DNA of 64,000 bases. Origin: Methanobacteriaceae archaeon. Its GTDB lineage: Archaea; Methanobacteriota; Methanobacteria; Methanobacteriales; Methanobacteriaceae. The notes beneath the pieces were generated by a model. It was not told the DNA's origin. It saw only the letters and a program-made list of their open reading frames with translations, and did no database searches. The position numbers were made by a program, and so were the translations under genes. Numbering within the stretch: the first letter of the stretch is position 1; every line of letters begins with the position of its first letter. The DNA lies in contig JACBOA010000001.1 in NCBI GenBank assembly GCA_013403005.1, forward strand, positions 62,001 through 126,000. Direction: 5' to 3'. Below, piece by piece: positions 51,679-64,000 of the stretch.

Positions 51679-52785
51679 TTACCTCAAACTGGGTTTAATT
51701 GTCACTAAGTGAGCTATTACCATGCCTGATAGGAATATATAGGTAAGCATGGCTGATCCGTTGATTGTTCGGTTGAAAAGGAAAATTCCTATTATGGACT
51801 GGGCAATAAATGCGGTTAATGCACCAATGAGCAGGGCTTCTCTTCCCAGATACCTCCTGCTACCCACTCTCCTTTTGCTGCGGTACTTGCGGAGCACATA
51901 AAAACCGCTGCACATAACAAAAGTGCACCAGGCCAGTAAGGCCAGAAGCCCGCCATATCCAAAGTCAAAGGCCACTCCAAATAATCCCGGGAGCATGTAG
52001 TCGATAATGTCTTTTTTGGTAACCAAAACTCCGAAAAACAGGGGGAAGGGTAAGGTAAAAGTGTTTATCATGTTCATGGGAAGGGATAGGTATCCATCAG
52101 ACCCTCCAAGACAGCTTGCACCCCAGTAGCAGGAACCCTGCACGTGCCCCCAAAGAGTAGTGTTTTTAATCACCATTTTAAGGCTGGGTAGAGCATATTC
52201 CTCCAATCGAGTTAACCGAAGAAGAGGACTTAAGACCGAAGCATTGAATAGTTTTGATAATATCTCCAGGATGATGAAACCACCCAATGCTGCTCCAACT
52301 GCGGTTAAAACCCTTTTCCGTGTAATTTTCACACTTCTGCGGAAGCTTTTGGACATTATTATGTATCCCAGGAACCATCCAAGGAACCATAAAATTAGGA
52401 AAGAACGATGCATCAAACCTCCTGCAACGGCTATCACTCCAAAAAGGATGAGAGAAAGGGCAGTGATAGAAGTAGATTTGATTTCCACCTCACTTAAGAG
52501 ACTGGCTGAAGCGGAAAGTGTTACCCATGCAAAGACAGCCAGCGGACCAAAGGGATGTGTGAATTCCTGATGAGAAACATAGGGTAAAAAGAGCAGAGCA
52601 GTGTCAACACTGAATATTCCAGCCAGAAGCATGGTCAGAATAAGAGAAAGGAACAACACCATGCTCAAGGTAAATGGAATGATATTGATTAGGAGTATAA
52701 CGCCCAACTGTATTATAACGGCCACTTCAATTATAAATTGCAGATGGTTTTGGGCGATTAACATGGTTATCACTATTATTTTCAC
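51679..52785 (-). CDS. Polytopic membrane protein, unknown
   Basis: 368 residues with about ten hydrophobic segments. I recognise no family. Between helices are basic stretches (SKSFRRSVKITRKRV and RKYRSKRRVGSRRYLG), so those loops are cytosolic. A loop with two cysteines (QGSCYWGASCLGG) lies outside. The build recalls oligosaccharide or polymer transporter/ligase families but no motif proves it. An ATG seven codons in (MLIAQN) is an alternative start. No operon partner. Confidence 0.6.
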   Translation of the reverse strand: MKIIVITMLIAQNHLQFIIEVAVIIQLGVILLINIIPFTLSMVLFLSLILTMLLAGIFSVDTALLFLPYVSHQEFTHPFGPLAVFAWVTLSASASLLSEVEIKSTSITALSLILFGVIAVAGGLMHRSFLILWFLGWFLGYIIMSKSFRRSVKITRKRVLTAVGAALGGFIILEILSKLFNASVLSPLLRLTRLEEYALPSLKMVIKNTTLWGHVQGSCYWGASCLGGSDGYLSLPMNMINTFTLPFPLFFGVLVTKKDIIDYMLPGLFGVAFDFGYGGLLALLAWCTFVMCSGFYVLRKYRSKRRVGSRRYLGREALLIGALTAFIAQSIIGIFLFNRTINGSAMLTYIFLSGMVIAHLVTIKPSLR

Positions 52786-53130
52786 AAATTTGGTTATAAT
52801 ATATATTGTTAAGTTGTAAACTGTCTTCAGTTGTTGTTCAGGATTATTAACTTAAAGCTATGAATAGCTATGAATAAATCTATGAATTAATATTTACAGA
52901 GTCCTTATAAATCAGCAAGATGATTGAGTTTTACGTAGATTAAATGTAATAACCCTTCCTCTATTGTAGGTGTGATCTGGTTATAAATTTTCTTATGAAC
53001 CCTAGTCTCCAAATTGTATTCAATCTATCCATTCAATAAGAAATATGGGGATTCATTTTTATTAATCTAATTTTAACTACAACATCTCATTCCTATTATT
53101 CAGAATATTATTTAATGGTTATTTTAATTT
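52786..53130. other. Intergenic region, 345 bp
   Basis: AT-rich stretch between two minus-strand genes, without open frames longer than a few dozen codons or recognisable repeats. It should contain the promoter of the membrane protein gene; no clear TATA box is preferred. Confidence 0.35.
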
Positions 53131-54000
53131 TCAGATGCCAATAAGACCTCTCAGGTAGTCCAAGAAACTCTGCAAGTAGTTCCATATCTGCCCCAGTATT
53201 CCTTCAGATTGTGATGCTTGTTGTGTTGCAGATTGGAGTTGGTTTTTGAAATCAGTTAGACTACTCTGGGCTTTTTGGGAGTTAGCCAGAGCATCTGCTA
53301 TCTGCTGGGCTTGCTGGTCACTTAGGTTGATGTTCAAAGTGGCTGCAATGTTTATAACTATGGCCTTTATCTGGGTGGGATCCTGCAAATTCTGTTTTTG
53401 TACTTCCTGTTTAGATTTTTCAAAAAGTTCAGCAATTTTATCAGCATTTTGGCCGGTCTGGTTGGCGATCTGAGTTTGGGTGTACAGTTCCTCAGTAGCT
53501 GCTTTTTTAGCATCCGCAGGTATAGATGCACCCACTGCAATTTCATAGGATCTTAAAACTCCTGCCAGGGCTGATTCTCCAGTAGCCGTCACTGGTGCAG
53601 TCACCACCACATAACCATTCTCTATTCCAGTTGACTTTAGAGCATTGGCATACATTTTAGATGTAACTGTGGTTATGGTATTTTTGTCCACAATGATTTT
53701 GATACCCTGACTGTAACTAAGATCTACCATGGCACAGGAAAAGATCTGCTGTGAGTTGTAGGTGCGGCCGCTGATGTCTTTGGATATTTGATTAACTTCG
53801 GATGCAGTTATAACCTTTGAATTAGCACTATTAACATCTTTACTGGTTTGTGATTTGAAATAATTCAAAACTGTGCTCTTGTATGAGGGGTTATTGTATG
53901 TTGTCTCCCCATAGGTGATTGCAAAACCCGATGTACTGGCACTGTAAATTGGACTTATCACAAACATTAACACTACTAATGCCAACAACAACCTTTTCAT
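53131..54000 (-). CDS. Secreted DUF1002 protein
   Basis: About 289 residues from the ATG of MKRLLLALVVLMFVISP, a clean signal peptide cleaved after YSA. The conserved body (ITYGETTYNNPSYKS, GRTYNSQQIFSCAMV, APVTATGESALAGVLRSYE) matches DUF1002, otherwise known from Firmicutes. The C-terminal third is Gln/Ala-rich helical (QQAQQIADALANSQKAQ). Probably outside the membrane, function unknown. The family's sparse distribution suggests old transfer between archaea and Firmicutes, direction unknown. Confidence 0.78.
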   Translation of the reverse strand: MKRLLLALVVLMFVISPIYSASTSGFAITYGETTYNNPSYKSTVLNYFKSQTSKDVNSANSKVITASEVNQISKDISGRTYNSQQIFSCAMVDLSYSQGIKIIVDKNTITTVTSKMYANALKSTGIENGYVVVTAPVTATGESALAGVLRSYEIAVGASIPADAKKAATEELYTQTQIANQTGQNADKIAELFEKSKQEVQKQNLQDPTQIKAIVINIAATLNINLSDQQAQQIADALANSQKAQSSLTDFKNQLQSATQQASQSEGILGQIWNYLQSFLDYLRGLIGI

Positions 54001-54541
54001 CCTACCACTTCCTATTCTGTCCTCCATATAAGTAGATTCTAACTAGATATTATAAACTAATTAATTAATCTGTATTTACCTAACTTATAATTAAATATAT
54101 GGGAAAATATCATTAAAAATGATTTAAAAAACTATTTAAAAAGTGAGCATATTCTTCAAACAGTCAATTTTTTTAAATAGATCAAAAGGCAACTGAAGGA
54201 TACATCACTGGATAGATAATATATCTCATATTGATTAGAATACTGTTTAATATCCATCTAACTTAATTTTTATCTACTTTTTTATCTAATTTTATCTAGC
54301 CATTGTTTAATTCTTTAGAAAGCATAAAGCATATCAATACAAAAATAATTATTTCCCATAAAGATTCCAATAAAGAATTCTCCTTTAGATTTAAGTGAAA
54401 TTTAAGGGAATTTAGTCATTGAAAAAGGAAAACATATAAAAAACCTAAATAAAAGTATTGTGGATCAAAATATCATTTCGGATTTTATAATTTGAATATT
54501 GTCGGTTTGATGGCCATGGGAGTACTAAAACTTATTAGGTA
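54001..54541. other. Intergenic region, 541 bp
   Basis: Between the taw1 stop and the DUF1002 start, both on the minus strand. AT-rich with no coding signature on either strand; contains several TATA-like stretches (for example AACATATAAAAAACC near 54430-54444) but nothing that can be tied to a gene. Confidence 0.35.
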
Positions 54542-55456
54542 TTAGGCCAAGAGAACAACTCTACTTTCAGGGGCATGATCTACTATTTTTCGTCCGCATA
54601 GATTGGCAACAGAATTTGCAAATTCGAAGATATCTTTAGATTTAGGCATATGATCAAATTTCAGCCGGTCGCGGGAACTCCCTACATACATGTATGCCTT
54701 AATTTCCACAAAGTCAGGATCAGCACCTTCAATTATTTGAGCATATTCCTCAGGATGGAACATGTTGTAATCTTTAACACAAGTCATTCTGATAACAGTG
54801 CGGCAGTTGAAAGTGGATAGAAGATCCAGGGACTGTTTTAGTTTTTCCCACCCCTTTTCAACCTGTGGATCACAGATACTTTTATATATTTCTGGATTGG
54901 GAGCATCAAGAGATAGGTAAAGCTGGGTTGGTTCAGGATTAAGGTTTTTTAGTTTTTCAGGGCTTAAACCGTTACTCACCAGGAATGTAGTGAAGTTTCT
55001 TTGTTGGTACTCTTCTAAAAGTTGATTTATTGAAGGATAAAGAAGAGGTTCACCAGCTAGTGAAATGGCAGCATTATTAGGATTTTGGGCTTCCCTAACC
55101 TTATTCTGATTAGCTTGGGAATTTCCAAAAAAACCCACCAGCAGTTTGCGCTGAGCCTCAATACAGCCATCAATTATATCTCCTGGGTCATCAAATTCCT
55201 CATCCCAGGTAGTGCTGGTTATGGAAATATCTCTCCAGCAGAAAAGGCATTTATGATGGCAGAAGGGAATGCTGGGTGACATCTGAAGACAGCGATGGCT
55301 TTTTATACCATAAAATTTTTCTTTATAGCACACTCCCTCATCAAGGAGGCTTTTTTTAGTCCAGTGACACACTTTGGCTGCGGCATGTCTTTTTGAGCCC
55401 ACAAAACGATATCCTTTTTTCTCTAAATTTTTAATAACTGTATCTGATATTGGCAT
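54542..55456 (-). CDS. taw1: tRNA 4-demethylwyosine synthase
   Basis: 304 residues. Radical SAM CxxxCxxC in CHHKCLFCW near residue 66, extra cysteines upstream (AKVCHW, EGVCYK, HRCLQM) that hold a second cluster, ISLAGEPLLYP and LYLSLDAP. Taw1 uses pyruvate to build the third ring of wyosine on m1G37 of tRNA-Phe. The length fits archaeal Taw1 without the flavodoxin domain of eukaryotic TYW1. Single gene with its own promoter. Confidence 0.93.
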   Translation of the reverse strand: MPISDTVIKNLEKKGYRFVGSKRHAAAKVCHWTKKSLLDEGVCYKEKFYGIKSHRCLQMSPSIPFCHHKCLFCWRDISITSTTWDEEFDDPGDIIDGCIEAQRKLLVGFFGNSQANQNKVREAQNPNNAAISLAGEPLLYPSINQLLEEYQQRNFTTFLVSNGLSPEKLKNLNPEPTQLYLSLDAPNPEIYKSICDPQVEKGWEKLKQSLDLLSTFNCRTVIRMTCVKDYNMFHPEEYAQIIEGADPDFVEIKAYMYVGSSRDRLKFDHMPKSKDIFEFANSVANLCGRKIVDHAPESRVVLLA

Positions 55457-56196
55457 ATTTTTTTCACCATTAGAATATGGAGATAGGAGTTAATAGGGAT
55501 TGTCAAGGATTTTTATATTAATAATGATTATTTTTTAATAAAATTCAGTGAAATATTTATTAGATTTTTTTTAGATTTTTGAAAAAAATTTTGCATAAAG
55601 TAATATATGTTTAGGATATTAATTCAGTGTTTACATTCAGTTTATCAATAGTATTATATTTTTATAGTGGTATGTTTCATCATTCAACTTCATAATGCAT
55701 CATATGTATCTATTCAGATAAAATCACATGTTCTGATATTTCCATATTAAAGATTATTAATTATTCCTTTCTAATAGGGTTAAAATTATTAACAATTCAA
55801 AAATAAGCGTGGATTCTCGAAAAAAGCTTTAAAATTCTTTAAATAGGATTATTATTCATATTATCTATTTTTTGTAAAAACTCATGATTTGATGCTCTTT
55901 AAACATTTAAAGTTTGATTAATTCCATTTTATCGTTAATAAGGGAGTATGTCTCTCATAGATTAATGAATTGCATATGCTTATTTTAGCAAAATGGGCTT
56001 TTAATTGAGCTGATTTATTAAAAATACTAAAGGAACCAGTCTGTTCGAGATCATCTACTAAAATAACCTCACAGAGTGTCTTAAATGTTAAAAAAAGCCC
56101 TATAAAGTCCTTTTTTAGAGAATTATTTCGAAACCTTTATAAGTGATATTGTTTCCATCATAGAGTAGTCCAAAAGAGTCCTTTAAAAGTTATTTT
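55457..56196. other. Long AT-rich intergenic region, 740 bp
   Basis: The largest gene-free stretch of the window, between the divergent taw1 and the cell-wall enzyme. No open frame of note, no clear repeat. A promoter-like AAACCTTTATAAGTG (56131-56145) sits about 55 bases before the downstream gene. Confidence 0.4.
56131..56145 (+). promoter_or_regulatory. BRE/TATA promoter of cell-wall enzyme gene
   Basis: Purine-rich CGAAACC followed by TTTATAAG at 56136-56143 is a good archaeal BRE-TATA pair; a transcript would begin near 56163, leaving about 35 bases of leader. Confidence 0.45.
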
Positions 56197-57035
56197 ATGG
56201 GACACGGAGGCGGTATAATTAAGCGAGTGAAGCGAAACTTTACCTACGCAGTAGTTTGTATGCTGTGTTTGGTTGTTGCTGCGGTGCCTATTTCGGGTGC
56301 TGTGGGTGACGAGAAAACTGATGTGAATCAAGCGAATCCTGCTGATGGTTTGAAAGTTGGAGTTTCAGGTTCTGATGTTCAAGAAGCACAGAACGTGATT
56401 CAAAACAAAAAACCATTCGGTGAGAATTCCACAAAAATCTTAGGTAACAAAACAACAGATGGTTCATTAAAACTCGGTTCTACCGGAGATAAGGTCAAAG
56501 AACTGCAACAATGGTTAACTGATTACGGTTACTACTCTGGTGAAATAGATGGTATTTTCGGTGCTGACACTGAAAAAGCGGTTAAAGTTTTCCAGGAAGA
56601 AGCCGGATTAAAAGTTGACGGAGTTGTGGGGAAAGACACCAAAAAGCCATGGAAAACTGGGACAAATACGTGGCTCAGGTCCAGGCTGCAGCCGGTGAAA
56701 AAAGTACCAGCGAATCCAGTTACAGTTCAAGCAAATCAACCCAAACATCATCAAAAAAATCCTACGCAACAGCCGTCCGAAGCTACACCAAAACTTACAA
56801 ATATAACTATGGATGGAGTGGAAGCGGAGATTGTTGGGATATCAGTGAAGCAGCTTACAATAGATTAACATCATCTGGTCAAAAAGCACGAATAATCCAG
56901 TACGCAAACAGTTATGTTAGCAATCACCGTTCAGTGCAAGTCTATCAAAACGGTCAATGGGTTGACTACCGAGATGTACCACAAAGGGGTGTACCTACTT
57001 CTCGTCTCAGCTCTGAAATAGTTATAAAAGAATAA
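56197..57035 (+). pseudogene. Peptidoglycan-binding-like, transglutaminase-like wall enzyme (frameshifted)
   Basis: Two frames make one protein of about 279 residues. Frame 1 (56197-56645): signal peptide (YAVVCMLCLVVAAVPISGA), then a PG_binding_1 domain (LKLGSTGDKVKELQQWL, IDGIFGADTEKAVKVFQ). Frame 2 (to 57035): AMENWDKYVAQVQ, a Ser/Lys linker, and a transglutaminase-like domain with Cys in GSGDCWDISEAAYNRL, His in SNHRSVQVY and Asp in WVDYRDVP, a Cys-His-Asp triad as in pseudomurein-cleaving enzymes. One more A in the run 56641-56645 joins the frames. The start may be ATG 56197 or GTG 56227. Role: wall remodelling, inferred. Confidence 0.78.
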
Positions 57036-57374
57036 CTACATTTGATAGCAAGAATAAAAACCACAACTCAGCAGTTTAACGCAAAAACTGTTGAAAAACT
57101 CTCTTTTTATTTTATTTGAATTTTTTACCATAATTTATCTCACTTTTCTCATCTTAATCACATCAATTTATTAGTGGATTATTTTTTTAAAAGTTGAATC
57201 ATCTCAAAGTCATCTCAGAGTCATGTTTTTTGAATTTAAATTTATATTCAACAATTAAAGGGCTCTATATGATGGGGGGGAGTTTTTATCCAATCTGCAT
57301 TGAAACCACAATATTTTTATGTCTCTCCCCTAAAAAGATAATACAGTAAACTGCACACTTTTTGGAGGCTGATT
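57036..57374. other. Intergenic region with terminator, 339 bp
   Basis: Begins with a hairpin terminator; then AT-rich DNA. A G-run (GGGGGGGAG near 57274-57282) and the site TTTTTGGAGGC just before the tpiA start are the only other notable points. Confidence 0.4.
57072..57116 (+). terminator. Hairpin plus T-tract terminator
   Basis: Inverted repeat CAGTTT (57072-57077) and AAACTG (57085-57090) followed by T-rich CTCTTTTTATTTTATTT. It follows the frameshifted cell-wall enzyme gene by about 36 bases. Confidence 0.5.
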
Positions 57375-58052
57375 ATGAAAATAACACAAACCCCTTTGGT
57401 AATTTTAAATTTTAAAACCTACATGGAGTCCACTGGAGAAAATGCACTGCAATTAGCCAGAGCCCTAGAACAAGTTGCTGAGGAGACTGGGGTAAACATG
57501 GCAGCGGCACCACAAGGGGCCGACCTCTGGAGATTATCCCAGGAAGTTAAAATACCAGTTTTAGCACAGCACATTGATCCAGTTGATGCAGGGGGACACA
57601 CTGGATCTATGCTACTGGAATGTGCCAAAGAAGCAGGAGCATCTGGAACTCTTATAAATCATTCTGAGCAACGGATGGAACTGGCTGATATTGAATATGT
57701 GGTCAATAAAATCAATGCCGCGGACATGACCAGTGTTTTATGCACCAACAATATACAGACCAGTGCCGCAGCAGCGTCATTAAACCCTGATTTTGTGGCT
57801 ATAGAACCTCCAGAACTAATTGGATCAGGAATACCAGTTTCTAAAGCTGAACCTGAGATCGTGGAGGGTAGTGTAGCAGCCATTAAAAGCATAAATTCCA
57901 ATGTAAGGGTTTTGTGTGGTGCGGGAATTTCCACTGGTGATGACATGAAAGCTGCCCTGGATCTGGGAAGTGAAGGAGTTCTCCTGGCATCAGGAATCAT
58001 ACTTGCCTCTGACCCTAAACAGGCGCTGCTAGATCTGGTGAGTAAAATATAA
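57375..58052 (+). CDS. tpiA: Triosephosphate isomerase
   Basis: 225 residues, the short archaeal type. LVILNFKTYMEST (substrate Asn/Lys), GTLINHSEQRM (catalytic His), the catalytic Glu in VAIEPPELIGSG, and the phosphate loop VRVLCGAGISTGDD and GVLLASGII. It interconverts dihydroxyacetone phosphate and glyceraldehyde 3-phosphate. TTGGAGG lies before the ATG. pgk follows in the same direction. Confidence 0.95.
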   Translation: MKITQTPLVILNFKTYMESTGENALQLARALEQVAEETGVNMAAAPQGADLWRLSQEVKIPVLAQHIDPVDAGGHTGSMLLECAKEAGASGTLINHSEQRMELADIEYVVNKINAADMTSVLCTNNIQTSAAAASLNPDFVAIEPPELIGSGIPVSKAEPEIVEGSVAAIKSINSNVRVLCGAGISTGDDMKAALDLGSEGVLLASGIILASDPKQALLDLVSKI

Positions 58053-58144
58053 TCAATAAAACATCTAGGAATAATTACTTCTAAGAGAATAATTACTTCT
58101 AAGCTAATACTTCTAACATATAATAAAATGGAATGTGGGTTATT

Positions 58145-59377
58145 ATGGCTCCTGATTTTTACACTATAGATGACTTTGATGTGGAGGGTAAAACTGTTCT
58201 GGTACGGGTGGACATCAATTCTCCAGTTGACCCTCTTACGGGATTACTCTTAGATGACACACGCATCAGACTGCACGCTGAAACCATAGCTGAACTGGCG
58301 AATAAAGGTGCTAAAACAGTATTGCTTGCTCATCAGAGTCGCCCTGGCAAAAAAGATTTCACCACCATGGAGCAACATGCCGAAGCCCTTTCTAACCTTC
58401 TGGCCCGGCCGGTACTTTATGTGGATGATATATTTGGTAGTAATGCCCGGGAAGCCATAAAATCGTTAAATAATGGAGATATTCTTCTTCTGGAAAATGT
58501 GCGCTTTTATTCTGAAGAAATACTCCAGAGAGAACCAGCACAACAGGCAGAAACGCACATGGTACGACTGCTTTCACCTTTAGCTGATTTTTTTATCAAT
58601 GATGCTTTCGCAGCTGCCCACCGTTCCCAGCCTTCTTTAGTAGGATTTGCTCTTAAAATGCCATCAGCAGCAGGCAGGGTGATGGAAAGAGAACTTAAAG
58701 CATTATATAGTGCAGTAATGAATGTGGAAAGGCCATGTGTATATGTTTTGGGTGGAGTGAAAGTTGATGATTCCATTATGGTCATGGAAAATGCCCTGGA
58801 AGCTGGGAGTGCTGATTACATCCTCACCACAGGATTGGTGGCCAACATATTCCTTTGGGGTGGGGGAGTAAACATACAAAAATATAACAGAAAGTTCATA
58901 GAGGACAGAGACTACTGTGCATACGTTAAAAAGGCCAGAAAACTCTGTAAAAAATTTAAAAGTCAGATAATGGTACCTACTGATCTTGCAGTTTGTAAGG
59001 ATGATAAAAGATGGGAGTACCCGGTGAGTAAACTTCCCAACCTGCCTATTTTTGATTTGGGCACTGAAACCACCACAGAATACGCTCGTGTTATTAGGAA
59101 TGCACGCACCATATTTGCCAATGGACCTGCAGGGGTTTTTGAAAAAGAAGGATTTAATCAGGGTACTGAGGATATATTAAATGCCATATCTTCATCTGCA
59201 GCGTTTTCTATTATTGGGGGCGGACACCTGGCAGCTGCTGCTAATCAAATGGGATTAACTGGAATCAGCCATATTAGCAGTGGTGGTGGAGCTTCCATAA
59301 GCTTAATAGCAGGAAAAAGATTACCAGCTGTGGAGGTGCTCAGAACAGCAGCATTAAAAGGTAAAACCAAACATTAA
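58145..59377 (+). CDS. pgk: Phosphoglycerate kinase
   Basis: About 410 residues. VLVRVDINSPVDP, LLAHQSRPGKKD, LLENVRFYSEE, FINDAFAAAHRSQPS, VYVLGGVKVDDS and the C-terminal GGGHLAAAANQMG with ISSGGGASISLIAG are all archaeal Pgk motifs. It runs in gluconeogenesis here. The ATG of MAPDFYTIDDFD is favoured by alignment with the family start, although a frame-compatible ATG lies four codons earlier. Operon with tpiA (gap about 90 bases). Confidence 0.95.
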   Translation: MAPDFYTIDDFDVEGKTVLVRVDINSPVDPLTGLLLDDTRIRLHAETIAELANKGAKTVLLAHQSRPGKKDFTTMEQHAEALSNLLARPVLYVDDIFGSNAREAIKSLNNGDILLLENVRFYSEEILQREPAQQAETHMVRLLSPLADFFINDAFAAAHRSQPSLVGFALKMPSAAGRVMERELKALYSAVMNVERPCVYVLGGVKVDDSIMVMENALEAGSADYILTTGLVANIFLWGGGVNIQKYNRKFIEDRDYCAYVKKARKLCKKFKSQIMVPTDLAVCKDDKRWEYPVSKLPNLPIFDLGTETTTEYARVIRNARTIFANGPAGVFEKEGFNQGTEDILNAISSSAAFSIIGGGHLAAAANQMGLTGISHISSGGGASISLIAGKRLPAVEVLRTAALKGKTKH

Positions 59378-59560
59378 TTAAACAATTAAATAAAGAAACC
59401 TTAGAATAAAATATAGGTGGGTAAAAAATAAATAAATGATTAGAATTAGTACTCCAATAATTAGCATAAAAAATCAACTATAAATACTTGAATTAACCAT
59501 CATGATCACTACCACGACTAATGTAATGTTTTTAACATCATCCTGGTTTCCACCCAAAAC

Positions 59561-59567
59561 TATATAA
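59561..59567 (+). promoter_or_regulatory. TATA box of tRNA-Thr gene
   Basis: CCCAAAAC then TATATAA at 59561-59567 is a near-consensus archaeal BRE/TATA pair; initiation about 25 bases on would fall a few bases before the tRNA 5' end. Confidence 0.7.
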
Positions 59568-59583
59568 GGCAATATCTCAAAAC

Positions 59584-59667
<84 letters not shown>

Positions 59668-59740
59668 AACTGATGTTAACAGTAATTTTAGCCCTAATAT
59701 GGCATGATTTACACATTAATTAATGTTTAGGTAAGTTATG

Positions 59741-59817
<77 letters not shown>

Positions 59818-59853
59818 TGATCATTACCTAATTTACAAAAATCACAAGTAATT

Positions 59854-59933
<80 letters not shown>

Positions 59934-60062
59934 ATTAAGTTATATCCATGGAAACAGTCGATGAAACTTTTCAAGCTGTTATAAAGTAACTGAGAATAGT
60001 AATTCACATCCTCCTGTAGATAATAACACAATGTTTAAAACATAAGTAGTCTAAAGGAAAAG

Positions 60063-60069
60063 TATATAA
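60063..60069 (+). promoter_or_regulatory. TATA box of tRNA-Asp/tRNA-Lys unit
   Basis: GGAAAAG followed by TATATAA at 60063-60069, a strong archaeal BRE/TATA, about 50 bases before tRNA-Asp. It may drive both tRNA genes and possibly the RNA polymerase genes beyond. Confidence 0.6.
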
Positions 60070-60088
60070 GGAAGTATGTCTTAAACCC

Positions 60089-60269
<181 letters not shown>

Positions 60270-60287
60270 GATTTTTAGTGGAGGATC

Positions 60288-60529
<242 letters not shown>

Positions 60530-60755
60530 AAAATTAATCTGGTTTTAGATTAAATATAATGGACAATTGATTGAAGATTTAATTAATATCGAGTTAATAA
60601 TTCACAGAATTGTATTTGCTACCTTATACATAGGTACATAAATATTGTATATTTAATAAATTATTATACTGTATTTCAACTCATAGATAAAAATTAGAAC
60701 CTACCGTTTGGTGTTGTGCAATGGATAGGTATGGATTGTTTTTTGGAGGAATTTA

Positions 60756-62246
<1,491 letters not shown>

Positions 62247-62335
62247 AAATGGAAAATCTGTAAAAAAGGGAAAGAATAGAAATTTAGGAGTTAAAATTTA
62301 TTTTATTATCAAAGCCAGTTATTGGGGGCCGATTC

Positions 62336-64000
<1,665 letters not shown>

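Overview
The window is chromosomal DNA from a hydrogenotrophic methanogen of the order Methanobacteriales, most likely a mesophilic Methanobacterium-type organism. The evidence is the methanogen-only genes (component A2 of the methyl-coenzyme M reductase activation system, a methanogenesis marker 9 domain, cofD and cofE for coenzyme F420), archaeal single-subunit functions (GatDE, PurO, GTP cyclohydrolase III, Taw1, archaetidylserine enzymes), RNA polymerase subunit B split into B'' and B', a MreB-like actin together with ExbB/ExbD-type proteins, and AT-rich intergenic DNA with archaeal TATA boxes. The genus is an inference from gene content, not a measured identity.

Layout. 0-4 kb: archaeoflavoprotein, a decayed transposase and a large repeat-containing surface protein. 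4-13.3 kb: adenosine-specific kinase family protein, HTH-cupin regulator, acyl-CoA ligase, the 2-oxoisovalerate oxidoreductase genes vorCBA and a second two-gene 2-oxoacid oxidoreductase. 13.4-23 kb: two unrelated AP-endonuclease families, gatDE-trxB, a V4R-domain redox regulator, a zinc-ribbon protein and hybrid cluster protein (hcp) with a striking triple palindrome upstream. 23.4-28.4 kb: a frameshifted multi-PAS histidine kinase, an AAA ATPase and a DUF4013 membrane protein. 28.4-37.3 kb, minus strand: hemA and a Met8-like gene (tetrapyrrole route to F430), a marker-9 protein, atwA, a NifR3-like TIM barrel, then gch3-cofD-small ORF-cofE and purO. 37.6-41.5 kb, minus strand: ExbD-like, ExbB-like, RNase HII, MreB-like and an unknown gene. 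41.9-46.7 kb, plus strand: archaetidylserine decarboxylase and synthase, a membrane-anchored basic protein, a secreted protein and a sortase. 46.8-51.6 kb: mptD, korDABC and sucC. 51.7-57 kb: a polytopic membrane protein, a secreted DUF1002 protein, taw1 and a frameshifted cell-wall enzyme. 57.4-64 kb: tpiA-pgk, five tRNA genes, rpoH, rpoB2 and the start of rpoB1, which runs off the window.

The genes group by theme. Three paralogous 2-oxoacid:ferredoxin oxidoreductases, each with a different subunit fusion pattern, serve carbon assimilation; kor with sucC fits the incomplete reductive TCA branch, and vor with the acyl-CoA ligase fits amino-acid synthesis from short branched acids. HemA, Met8-like, marker 9, AtwA and the TIM barrel form a block centred on F430 and methyl-coenzyme M reductase. 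The ExbBD/MreB/lipid/sortase stretch looks like a cell-envelope locus of a pseudomurein-walled archaeon. Two genes, the kinase and the cell-wall enzyme, are each broken by one missing base in a homopolymer, which may be real or a sequencing error. No CRISPR array, rRNA, prophage or intact insertion sequence was seen.
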